From positions 1-64,000 of the forward strand of contig NZ_MLFK01000002.1 in NCBI RefSeq assembly GCF_001879205.1: a stretch of DNA of 64,000 nucleotides, read 5' to 3'. Under the pieces are notes generated by a model, which saw only the letters and a list, made by a program, of their open reading frames with translations, had not been told where the DNA came from and did not search any database. The translations under genes and the position numbers were made by a program. Position 1 is the stretch's first letter; each line of letters starts with the position of its first letter. This DNA comes from Flavobacterium johnsoniae. GTDB lineage: Bacteria > Bacteroidota > Bacteroidia > Flavobacteriales > Flavobacteriaceae. Of this stretch, positions 26,978-34,311 are shown piece by piece.

Positions 26978-28278
26978 GATTTATTTTTGGTATTTATCAG
27001 CTGTTCTATTTCTATAATTTCAATTGGCATTTCTTCACACAAATTGATATTTCCGTTTTCTGTCAGTAAATAATCATTTTCTAATCGGCAGCCAATTCCT
27101 TCTTCCCGAATATAAATTCCCGGTTCACAAGTCAGCACCATTCCTTTTTCGAAAGGCTTTGAATACAACCCAACATCGTGAACATCAAGTCCTAAATAAT
27201 GTGCCGTGCCGTGCATAAAATATTTTTTGTATGCCGGATTTTGAGGATCCTGCGCTGCAATTTCGTCTAAAGTAATCAGTTTCAGTTTTACTAATTCAGT
27301 TTCAATAAGATTTGCCATCTGCAATTCATAATCTTTAGACAAAACTCCCGGTTTTAAAAACTTAGACCCTTCTTTTAAGCAATGCAAAACAGATTCGTAA
27401 ACTTCTTTCTGACGTGCCGAAAATTTCCCGTTTACCGGAAGACATCGTGTAATATCTGAATTATAATTAGCATAACAAACTCCAAAATCTACTAAAATCA
27501 TTTCACCGTCTTTACAAACCGAATCGTTGGTATTGTAATGAAGTGAACAGGCATTTTTACCGGATGCGACTATGGGTTTAAACGCGTGACGATTTCCTCC
27601 GTTTTTAATATATTGATACGCCAGTTCGGCTTCTAATTCATATTCTTTTATCCCGGGTTTTACAGCATTCAAAAGTGCTTTAAATCCTTTTACACTTATC
27701 GAAACTGCTTTTTTAATCAAATCAATTTCTTCTTCTGATTTTACCGGACGCAGCTCTCGCGTAATTTTAGCCGCACGCTCGTATTGATGCAGCGGATATT
27801 TTTGTTTACACCACTGAATCATTCGATCCTGACGCGTATTCATTTCTGAAGTCAGCCTTTTAATATGCTCATTATGTCCTAAATAAATGGCATCGGCTTC
27901 AAATGCAAAAAGCTGTATGGTCTTTTCGAATTCATCAATCCACTTTACATTTTTAATTCCGGAAATGGCGGTGACTTTTTCTTTGCTTAAAAAATCTCCA
28001 TCCCAGATCAGTGTTTGTTCATTGGCTTCTTTTACAAATAAAATGGCTCGATTTTCTTCTTTAAAAGCATCCGGATAAAGCACTAAAATAGTTTCATCCT
28101 GCTCAATTCCGGACAAATAAAACAAATCATTATTTTGGGCAAATCCCATTACATCATCGGCATTATTGGGCATTACATCGTTTGACGTAAGAATTGCCAA
28201 GCTGTTGTTTTGCATTTTTGCGGTAAACCTTTTTCGGTTATTTTCGAATAAAGAAACCGGAATTGAATCGTATCTCAT
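26974..28278 (-). CDS. Aminopeptidase P family M24B metallopeptidase
   Basis: A 434-residue aminopeptidase P. The AMP_N domain (~1-150) is followed by the pita-bread catalytic domain. The dimanganese ligands are visible: Asp in ILVDFGVCYANYNSD and the second Asp in SDITRCLP, His in HGTAHYLGLDVHD, Glu in LTCEPGIYI and Glu in GCRLENDYLL. It removes the N-terminal residue from Xaa-Pro peptides. It lacks a signal peptide and should be cytosolic. It begins 3 bp after the FAD oxidoreductase stop and overlaps the DPP IV start by 4 bp. Together with DPP IV it would free proline and hydroxyproline from imported peptides. Confidence 0.92.
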   Translation of the reverse strand: MRYDSIPVSLFENNRKRFTAKMQNNSLAILTSNDVMPNNADDVMGFAQNNDLFYLSGIEQDETILVLYPDAFKEENRAILFVKEANEQTLIWDGDFLSKEKVTAISGIKNVKWIDEFEKTIQLFAFEADAIYLGHNEHIKRLTSEMNTRQDRMIQWCKQKYPLHQYERAAKITRELRPVKSEEEIDLIKKAVSISVKGFKALLNAVKPGIKEYELEAELAYQYIKNGGNRHAFKPIVASGKNACSLHYNTNDSVCKDGEMILVDFGVCYANYNSDITRCLPVNGKFSARQKEVYESVLHCLKEGSKFLKPGVLSKDYELQMANLIETELVKLKLITLDEIAAQDPQNPAYKKYFMHGTAHYLGLDVHDVGLYSKPFEKGMVLTCEPGIYIREEGIGCRLENDYLLTENGNINLCEEMPIEIIEIEQLINTKNKS

Positions 28279-28281
28279 ATT

Positions 28282-29517
28282 TTATAATTGGAACATTTTT
28301 GTGTCAACAGACGTTGTTTTTCCTGAAACAATTTCAGTGATTAATTTTCCTGTCGCCGGAGCAAGACTTAAACCCATCATGGCGTGTCCTGTGGCAAAAG
28401 TCAAATTTACAACTTTTTGCGATCGCATAATAATTGGCATTCCAGATGGCGTACAGGGTCTGAATCCAAACCAGGTATCCTTCTCTTCGGGCATTGCAAT
28501 TTCCATTTCCGGATAGAAATCGTTTATACTATTTACAATTCCCTGCAATCTGTTTTTATTGATTTTAGTATCGGCTGTATGCGTAATCTCCATAGTTCCC
28601 CCGAAACGAATATCTGTATTCATAGGAGTTACCGCTACTTTTCCTTCACATAAAATTGAAGGAATAGAGGGTTTGTGTTTTTTATCTTTTAAGGTAAAAC
28701 TATATCCTTTTCCCGGTAAAATCGAAACCGAAATTCCTAATTTCTTTGCCAATGAAGGACTCCACGAACCGGCTGCCAAAACGACTTCATCTGTTGCAAA
28801 TGTACCTTTGTCTGTTACAATTTTAGTAATTTTATGATGGTCAAAAAGAAAATCCTGAACCGTTGTAAGCGGATGAATTTCAACCTTTAATTTTGTTAAT
28901 TCCTCTTTGATAAACTGCAGGAATTTTTGAGGATACAAATGTGCATCACTTTTATAATGAATACCCCCAAGAACATTTGTCACGGTGCCTTTCTCCACTT
29001 TTGCCACTTCAGCTGCCGAAAGGTAATTAACTTTTAAACCTGCCTTTTCTGCTTCTTTTGCTTCGTGAAACATTTCAGCTGCTGTTTTTTCTGTTTTATA
29101 CAACATCAAAAGTCCTTTTTCTTCATAAAAAAAAGAATCGTTCGTGAGGGCAAAATCCTGGTACAGCTCTTTGCTCAATAAAGACAAATCCCGAAGTGCC
29201 GGAATTGCTTTTTCTACATGTTTTGCATTGGCGTGTTTATAAAATTGAAGTCCCCATTTTATTAAATCACTATTTAATCTTGGTTTTACATAAAACGGAC
29301 TTTGGCTGTCAAACATCCATTTTATCCCTTGTGCAATCATACCAGGCTGTGCCAGCGGAATTATATGCGACGGAACAATCATTCCGGCGTTTCCGTAAGA
29401 ACAGCCGTCGTTCATTGCCGACTGATCAAAAATAATTACCTCATATCCTTCTTTAGCAAGATAATAAGCTGAACACAAACCTATTATTCCTCCTCCAATT
29501 ATACTAACTTTTTTCAT
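28282..29517 (-). CDS. FAD-dependent D-amino-acid oxidoreductase, likely cis-4-hydroxy-D-proline dehydrogenase
   Basis: A 411-residue DAO-family flavoenzyme. The N-terminal dinucleotide-binding motif IIGGGIIGLCSAYYLAKEG (4-22) ends in an acidic strand (IIFDQS). The segment GYSFTLKD and the C-terminal GHAMMGLSLAPATGKL are typical of DadA-like D-amino-acid dehydrogenases. Its position after the hydroxyproline epimerase strongly suggests that it oxidises cis-4-hydroxy-D-proline to 1-pyrroline-4-hydroxy-2-carboxylate. The single-subunit form differs from the multi-subunit LhpBEF type of Pseudomonas. A hairpin lies between it and the epimerase gene, so its mRNA level may differ from that of the upstream genes. 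Confidence 0.85.
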   Translation of the reverse strand: MKKVSIIGGGIIGLCSAYYLAKEGYEVIIFDQSAMNDGCSYGNAGMIVPSHIIPLAQPGMIAQGIKWMFDSQSPFYVKPRLNSDLIKWGLQFYKHANAKHVEKAIPALRDLSLLSKELYQDFALTNDSFFYEEKGLLMLYKTEKTAAEMFHEAKEAEKAGLKVNYLSAAEVAKVEKGTVTNVLGGIHYKSDAHLYPQKFLQFIKEELTKLKVEIHPLTTVQDFLFDHHKITKIVTDKGTFATDEVVLAAGSWSPSLAKKLGISVSILPGKGYSFTLKDKKHKPSIPSILCEGKVAVTPMNTDIRFGGTMEITHTADTKINKNRLQGIVNSINDFYPEMEIAMPEEKDTWFGFRPCTPSGMPIIMRSQKVVNLTFATGHAMMGLSLAPATGKLITEIVSGKTTSVDTKMFQL

Positions 29518-29534
29518 CTCAACAGAATTAAAAA

Positions 29535-29572
29535 ATTCATTGAAGGAGATCCCCTTTTCCCCTTCAATGAAT
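29535..29572 (-). terminator. Intra-operon hairpin between epimerase and D-amino-acid oxidoreductase
   Basis: A 12-bp perfect stem, ATTCATTGAAGG (29535-29546) and its complement (29561-29572), loop 14 nt. On the minus strand it is followed by a short T run, so it can act as a partial terminator or as a stabilising or processing hairpin inside the operon. It lies 18 bp after the epimerase stop codon. Confidence 0.6.
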
Positions 29573-29590
29573 TAAAATTTTTAATAGTTT

Positions 29591-30601
29591 TTAAATTACC
29601 TGAAAACCGTGTGCATACGGATCATCAGATTCATCGATCATGATGGTATTATAACCGTATACCTTTGCCCAGCCCTGAATGCTTGGCACAATTGCAGGAA
29701 TCTCTCCAATGTTTGTTTCTTCTACAACCCTGCCAATAAATTTACTGCCGATATAACTTTCATGAATAAAATCCTCTCCTTTTTTAAGCTTGCCTTTCGC
29801 ATGCAGCTGTGCAATTCGCGCCGAAGTTCCGGTACCGCATGGCGAACGGTCTATAGCTTTATCTCCGTAAAAAACTGCATTTCTGCCAGAAGATTTTGGA
29901 TCTAATGGTTCTCCTGTCCATAACATATGACTCACATCACGAATGGTATCGTTTTGCGGATGAATAAAATAATCCGGATATTTTTGATTGATTCGTTTGC
30001 GAAGTTCCTGACTCAGCTGAATAATTTTGCCTGCAGAAAAATCCTGAATACCCGAGAAATTTTCCTGCGGATCTACAATCGCATAATAATTGCCGCCGTA
30101 AGCAACATCAAAAGTAATTTCGCCCAGTTCTGGACAGTCAATTGTTAACCCTTCTGCTGCCAGATATGATTTTACATTGGTTAAACGCACCCATTCTACT
30201 TTTCCTGCAGTTTGCTGGTATTCGATATTAACCAGACCTGCAGGAGCTTCCATTTTTATTTTTCCGGGTATTTTTGGCGTTACCAAACCTTCTTCGATTG
30301 CAATTGTAATTGTTCCAATTGTTCCGTGGCCGCACATTGGCAGACAGCCGGAAGTTTCGATAAACAAAATTCCAAAATCATTTTCAGGATCACTCGGCGG
30401 ATACAAAATACTGCCGCTCATCATGTCATGACCGCGAGGTTCGAACATTAATCCTTTACGAATCCAGTCAAATTCTTTTAAAAAATGCTGCCGTTTTTCG
30501 CTCATATTGGCACCTTCCAAATTGGGTCCGCCGCCAGCCACAACTCTCACAGGATTACCGCAAGTGTGTGCATCTACACAAAAAAAAGTTTTCTTTGCCA
30601 T
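29591..30601 (-). CDS. 4-hydroxyproline 2-epimerase
   Basis: A 336-residue member of the proline racemase family. It carries both catalytic cysteines: Cys in PMCGHGT near residue 88 and Cys in DRSPCGTGTSA near residue 253. Two cysteines mark racemases and epimerases, whereas the trans-3-hydroxyproline dehydratases have Thr at the second place. It should invert trans-4-hydroxy-L-proline to cis-4-hydroxy-D-proline in the cytosol. Neighbouring genes for the next three steps of the pathway support hydroxyproline over proline as substrate. Its ATG overlaps the dehydrogenase stop by one base (TAATG). Confidence 0.93.
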   Translation of the reverse strand: MAKKTFFCVDAHTCGNPVRVVAGGGPNLEGANMSEKRQHFLKEFDWIRKGLMFEPRGHDMMSGSILYPPSDPENDFGILFIETSGCLPMCGHGTIGTITIAIEEGLVTPKIPGKIKMEAPAGLVNIEYQQTAGKVEWVRLTNVKSYLAAEGLTIDCPELGEITFDVAYGGNYYAIVDPQENFSGIQDFSAGKIIQLSQELRKRINQKYPDYFIHPQNDTIRDVSHMLWTGEPLDPKSSGRNAVFYGDKAIDRSPCGTGTSARIAQLHAKGKLKKGEDFIHESYIGSKFIGRVVEETNIGEIPAIVPSIQGWAKVYGYNTIMIDESDDPYAHGFQVI

Positions 30602-32187
30602 TATGATATCTGAGATTTGGTTTGAATATTATTTACTGTTCTTAAAATTTGCAGCGGATTTTCATTTTGCAATTCAGGAGGCAATAACTCATTAGGCCAA
30701 TTCTGAAAACTAAACGGACGTACCCAGCGGTAAACGGCATGAATACCAACGGCAGTAAATCTCGAATCTGAAGATGCCGGATAAGGCCCGCCGTGAATCA
30801 TTGACGGACAAACCTCAACTCCTGTAGGAACGCCATTAAAAATCAAACGTCCTACTTTGTTCTGCATGGCTTTAATTAATTTGTCATACTCTTTTAATTC
30901 ATTTGGCTCTCCAATGATTGTCCCCGTTAATTGTCCCTCTAATTGATTAACAATTTTCAGTAATTGTTCCTCATCATTACATTGCACCAGTATAGAAACC
31001 GGTCCAAAAACCTCGTGACTTAATGTTTTATTTTCTAAAAAAGTTTTTCCGTCAACCGTTAAAATCTGCTGTACTCCATAATTGGGCGCTGTATCCCCTT
31101 TATATGCAGCAATTTTAGAAACTCCGGTTTGAGAAAGCATGGTTTCAGTGCCTTCTTCAAAACCAGCTTTCATTGAAGGATGCAGCATACAAGATGGCTC
31201 GATCTTTTCAATGGCTTGTCCTAATTCTTCCAAAAATTTATCTAGTTCTGCTCCTTTAATTCCAATTAACAAACCAGGATTAGTACAAAACTGACCTGCC
31301 CCAAGCGTAATTGATCCTGCATAGGCAGCCGCCCATTTCTGGCTGTTTACAGCTAATGCTTCTGGCAGAAATACTACCGGGTTTATACTTCCCATCTCTG
31401 CAAAAACAGGTATTGGCTCTGGTCTTTGTGATGCAAGATCAAACAAAGCTCTTCCGGCACGAATACTTCCGGTAAAACCAACTGCTTTTACTAACGGATG
31501 TTTCACCAGACTAGCTCCAAGAGTTGTTCCCCCTCCAACCAGATTAGAAAAAACCCCTTCGGGCATATTTGTTTTTTGTGCCGCCTTAATAACTGCCGAT
31601 GCCACCATTTCGCCAGTTCCAACGTGCATCGAATGACTTTTTACAATCACAGGACAGCCCGCGGCCAAAGCCGAAGCAGTATCTCCTCCCGCTGTTGAAA
31701 AGGCAAACGGGAAATTGCTTGATCCAAACACTACAACCGGACCTAATGGAACCATCATTTTGCGCAAATCTTCTTTTGGAGCAGGAACTCTGTCTGTTAC
31801 TGCGGTATCAATTGCAGCCTGAACCCAGCTTCCCTCAGTAAGCATTTGAGCAAACGAACGCAATTGACCAACCATTCTGCCTCGCTCTCCCTCTGCTCTA
31901 CCCATTGGAAATCCGGATTCACTGCAATACTGAACTAACAAATCATCTCCTAAAGCTAAGATTTCATCGACAATAGCATTTAAAAAATCTGCTTTTTCAA
32001 GACCGGAACAATTTTTATAAATTCCAAATGCCTGGTGTGCCAATGTAACCGCTTCTTCAATTTCTTCCTGACTGGCTTCTGTAAAAACCCAGGGATTTTC
32101 GGTATTTAACTGCGGATTAAACGTTTTAAATGTTCTGTTTCCTGCAGCTTTAAGCGTATTTCCAACATAATTTTTACCTGTAATCAT
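30601..32187 (-). CDS. 2-oxoglutarate semialdehyde dehydrogenase
   Basis: A 528-residue aldehyde dehydrogenase of the NADP-type group that oxidises 2,5-dioxopentanoate (alpha-ketoglutarate semialdehyde) to 2-oxoglutarate. The catalytic Glu is in VFAEMGSINP (~264) and the catalytic Cys in LGAGQFCTNPGL (~302). The SRFTAVGIHAVYRWVRPFSF tail is typical of this subfamily. It is the last step of hydroxyproline breakdown and links the pathway to the TCA cycle. It is placed second in the operon, 55 bp after the deaminase gene, and directly coupled to the epimerase gene. Confidence 0.92.
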   Translation of the reverse strand: MITGKNYVGNTLKAAGNRTFKTFNPQLNTENPWVFTEASQEEIEEAVTLAHQAFGIYKNCSGLEKADFLNAIVDEILALGDDLLVQYCSESGFPMGRAEGERGRMVGQLRSFAQMLTEGSWVQAAIDTAVTDRVPAPKEDLRKMMVPLGPVVVFGSSNFPFAFSTAGGDTASALAAGCPVIVKSHSMHVGTGEMVASAVIKAAQKTNMPEGVFSNLVGGGTTLGASLVKHPLVKAVGFTGSIRAGRALFDLASQRPEPIPVFAEMGSINPVVFLPEALAVNSQKWAAAYAGSITLGAGQFCTNPGLLIGIKGAELDKFLEELGQAIEKIEPSCMLHPSMKAGFEEGTETMLSQTGVSKIAAYKGDTAPNYGVQQILTVDGKTFLENKTLSHEVFGPVSILVQCNDEEQLLKIVNQLEGQLTGTIIGEPNELKEYDKLIKAMQNKVGRLIFNGVPTGVEVCPSMIHGGPYPASSDSRFTAVGIHAVYRWVRPFSFQNWPNELLPPELQNENPLQILRTVNNIQTKSQIS

Positions 32188-32242
32188 ATTTCTTTTTTTA
32201 CTTTTTGAATGAAACCTGAAAAACCACCCTTATTCCAAACAA

Positions 32243-33157
32243 TTATAAATTTTTATAATCAGGCAATTCAGGCCTTGATGCTAAAGATTTAGCGATAATC
32301 TCTAAAACATTTTCTCTTTCAGCTCCTTGAAGTGGTAATCTTGGTGCTCGGACATTTTCTGTACCAATACCTGTGGCTACTTCCGCAAGTTTGATATTCT
32401 GAACTAAAAAAGAATTAATATCCAGCTCCAGTAATGGCAGGAACCATCTGTATATTTTAAGAGCTTCGTCTATACGTCCTGCTTTGGCTAATTTGTAAAT
32501 CGCTACAGTTTCTCTAGGAAAAGCATCGACCAAACCTGAAACCCATCCATGAGACCCCATTAATAAGCTTTCCAAAGCCAGCGTATCTACTCCTGATAAT
32601 ATTTTTAAACGATCTCCAAAACGGTTAATCATTCGGGTTACATTAGAAATATCCCTTGTCGATTCTTTTACTGCCTGAATATTATCGAATTTTAAAATTT
32701 CTTCAAACATATCCAGTGTTACTTCAATTTTATAATCAATTGGATTATTATAAACCATTATAGGAAGCGAGGTATTTTTAGCTACTTCAGAAAAAAATGT
32801 GACCGTTTCATAATCCGAGGCTTTGTAACGCATTGGAGGCAGCATCATTAAACCCTTTGCCCCATCTTCTTCCGCTTTATTAGCCGCTAAGATTGCACCC
32901 CGGGTAGTTTGTTCTGCTATATTCATGATTACCGGCACCAGATTATTAACCATACCTACGGTACCTTTTACCAATTCTCTCTTTTCTTCTTCTAAAAGTG
33001 TGCTTGCTTCTCCTAACGTACCGCCAAGAATTATTCCTTCAACACCAGCTTCTAGTTGTGCTTTTAAATTTACCTCAAACATCCTGAAGTCTAATTTATC
33101 ATCTGCAGTAAATTTTGTGGTTACTGCCGGCATTACGCCTTTCCATTGAATACTCAT
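32243..33157 (-). CDS. DHDPS-family 1-pyrroline-4-hydroxy-2-carboxylate deaminase
   Basis: A class I aldolase-fold lyase of the dihydrodipicolinate synthase superfamily, about 304 residues. I use the ATG at 33157 (MSIQWKGVMP) because family members begin there; an in-frame ATG at 33181 would add eight unusual residues and would overlap the -7 box. The Schiff-base Lys is in QAVKESTRD (~164) and the Tyr in MVYNNP (~134). DHDPS paralogues with this sequence next to hydroxyproline genes remove ammonia and water from 1-pyrroline-4-hydroxy-2-carboxylate to give 2-oxoglutarate semialdehyde. It is the first gene of the operon. A lysine-pathway role is unlikely here. Confidence 0.9.
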   Translation of the reverse strand: MSIQWKGVMPAVTTKFTADDKLDFRMFEVNLKAQLEAGVEGIILGGTLGEASTLLEEEKRELVKGTVGMVNNLVPVIMNIAEQTTRGAILAANKAEEDGAKGLMMLPPMRYKASDYETVTFFSEVAKNTSLPIMVYNNPIDYKIEVTLDMFEEILKFDNIQAVKESTRDISNVTRMINRFGDRLKILSGVDTLALESLLMGSHGWVSGLVDAFPRETVAIYKLAKAGRIDEALKIYRWFLPLLELDINSFLVQNIKLAEVATGIGTENVRAPRLPLQGAERENVLEIIAKSLASRPELPDYKNL

Positions 33158-33178
33158 AATATTGATTTTAATTAGAGT

Positions 33179-33186
33179 CAAAATTA
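33179..33186 (-). promoter_or_regulatory. Candidate -7 promoter box of the hydroxyproline operon
   Basis: The minus strand reads TAATTTTG, a perfect match to TAnnTTTG, 22 bp upstream of the ATG at 33157. No -33 TTG box lies at the usual 19-22 nt, and the candidate operator begins 27 nt upstream, which suggests an activator-dependent promoter. Confidence 0.6.
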
Positions 33187-33213
33187 TTTATATTGAACAC
33201 AGCAGGAGACTTA

Positions 33214-33244
33214 TAAATTACCTCAAAATGATATTATTTTACCC
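33214..33244 (-). promoter_or_regulatory. Candidate AraC-type operator, copy C
   Basis: Half-sites TAAATTACC (33214-33222) and TATTTTACC (33235-33243), 21 bp apart, with spacer containing CAAAA as in copy B. It lies in the intergenic region between the hydroxyproline operon and the divergent AraC-family gene, 57 bp from the operon start codon. The adjacent regulator is the natural candidate to bind it. Confidence 0.65.
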
Positions 33245-33280
33245 GATATATGATGTTTACGCAAAAAATTAACTAATATA

Positions 33281-33313
33281 TTGCTATTTTTTTACTAGAA
33301 TAAAATATATTTG
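33281..33313 (+). promoter_or_regulatory. Candidate promoter of the AraC-family gene
   Basis: A TTG at 33281-33283 and TATATTTG at 33306-33313 (consensus TAnnTTTG) are separated by 22 nt. The start codon at 33336 follows 22 bp after the -7 box. Unlike the operon promoters next to it, it has both boxes, which fits constitutive expression of a regulator. Confidence 0.6.
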
Positions 33314-33335
33314 AAGTAACTAACCCAACCAAATC

Positions 33336-34181
33336 ATGAAAGTTTTTCCATTCAAAATCCCTAAATCGGGAGAAGATCCTCTTATATATCAAGAAGATAG
33401 AGAAATTGTTTTTTATGACAAACTTCATCAGCATGAAGAAATTCAGATTAGTTTTATCGAAAAAGGGGAAGGTGCAATTTTCGCCGGTGATGCTATTTCG
33501 CATTACAAAGAAGGAGATATACTCGTGATTGGAAGCAACTTACCACATGTTTTTCGAAGCGAAGTCCGGGAAAATGAAGCATCAATTATGCGCACCTTAT
33601 TCTTTACAACCAATTCATTTGGAAAAGACTTTTTCAACCTCAATACTTTTAAAAATATCCATCCGTTTTTAGAAAGCAGCAAAAATGGTTTTATCATACA
33701 TAATGCACCAAAAAAGATGACAAAATCTTTTAAGAAGCTAAAAAAAGCCGACAATTATGAGCGTTTCATTTTATTTTTAGAAATCATGAAATGGCTTTCA
33801 AATAACGATAAAGAATATCTTTCAAACCATTTATACGATAAAAAAATTACGGATAATGAAGGAAAAAGAATGCAGACGGTTTTTGAACATGTGATGACAA
33901 ACTTTAGCAAAAACATAAATTTAGACGAAATTGCCTCGATTGCCAATATGACCAAAAATGCTTTCTGCCGGTATTTTAAAGTCCGGACGAACAAATCTTT
34001 TTTTCAGTTTTTAATTGAAGTAAGAATTGAGCATGCTTCAAAATTATTAGCAAACAATAGTGAACTTTCTGTTCTGGAAATTGCAGAATTATGTGGTTTT
34101 AATAACATTTCTAACTTCAATAGAAAGTTTAAAGAGCTAAAACAAACCTCTCCTTTACAATATCGAAAGTTAAACATATAG
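33336..34181 (+). CDS. AraC-family transcriptional regulator of the hydroxyproline locus
   Basis: A 281-residue regulator. The N-terminal part (~15-110) is a cupin-like ligand-binding domain, with KLHQHEEIQISFIEKGEG and the GDILVIGSNLPHVF strand pair. The C-terminal AraC/XylS DNA-binding domain (~180-281) has two helix-turn-helix motifs, LDEIASIANMTKNAFCRYFK and VLEIAELCGFNNISNFNRKFK, ending in the usual SPLQYRK. It is transcribed divergently from the hydroxyproline operon. I infer that it senses hydroxyproline or a pathway intermediate and activates the operon, SusCD and the S37 gene through the shared direct repeats. It could instead be a general PUL-type AraC regulator. Confidence 0.85.
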   Translation: MKVFPFKIPKSGEDPLIYQEDREIVFYDKLHQHEEIQISFIEKGEGAIFAGDAISHYKEGDILVIGSNLPHVFRSEVRENEASIMRTLFFTTNSFGKDFFNLNTFKNIHPFLESSKNGFIIHNAPKKMTKSFKKLKKADNYERFILFLEIMKWLSNNDKEYLSNHLYDKKITDNEGKRMQTVFEHVMTNFSKNINLDEIASIANMTKNAFCRYFKVRTNKSFFQFLIEVRIEHASKLLANNSELSVLEIAELCGFNNISNFNRKFKELKQTSPLQYRKLNI

Positions 34182-34311
34182 ACTACCTCATAATTTTAAC
34201 CACACAACACAAAAGATTTGTGTTAATAGCTTTGCAAAATCTGCGTTTTCTACACGTAAAGTAAAATTAAATCTAAGTGTACTTTGCGGTAAAAAAATCT
34301 TTGTGAAAAAA
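34182..34311. repeat. Repeat-like intergenic sequence between convergent genes
   Basis: A 130-bp spacer with interrupted inverted repeats of the type CACAAAAGATTTGTG (34208-34222) and CTTTGCGG / CTTTGCAA words that also occur in the repeat at 44819-44898. It probably ends the AraC and EEP transcripts but has no canonical terminator. Confidence 0.4.

Noticed and set aside
29591..30601. trans-3-hydroxy-L-proline dehydratase
   Set aside because: Both catalytic cysteines are present; the dehydratases have Thr at the second position.
30601..32187. Succinate-semialdehyde or betaine-aldehyde dehydrogenase
   Set aside because: The gene neighbourhood and the C-terminal signature point to the hydroxyproline-type 2-oxoglutarate semialdehyde enzyme.
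33158..33181. ATG at 33181 as start of the DHDPS-family deaminase
   Set aside because: It would overlap the predicted -7 box and add eight residues not expected in the family.
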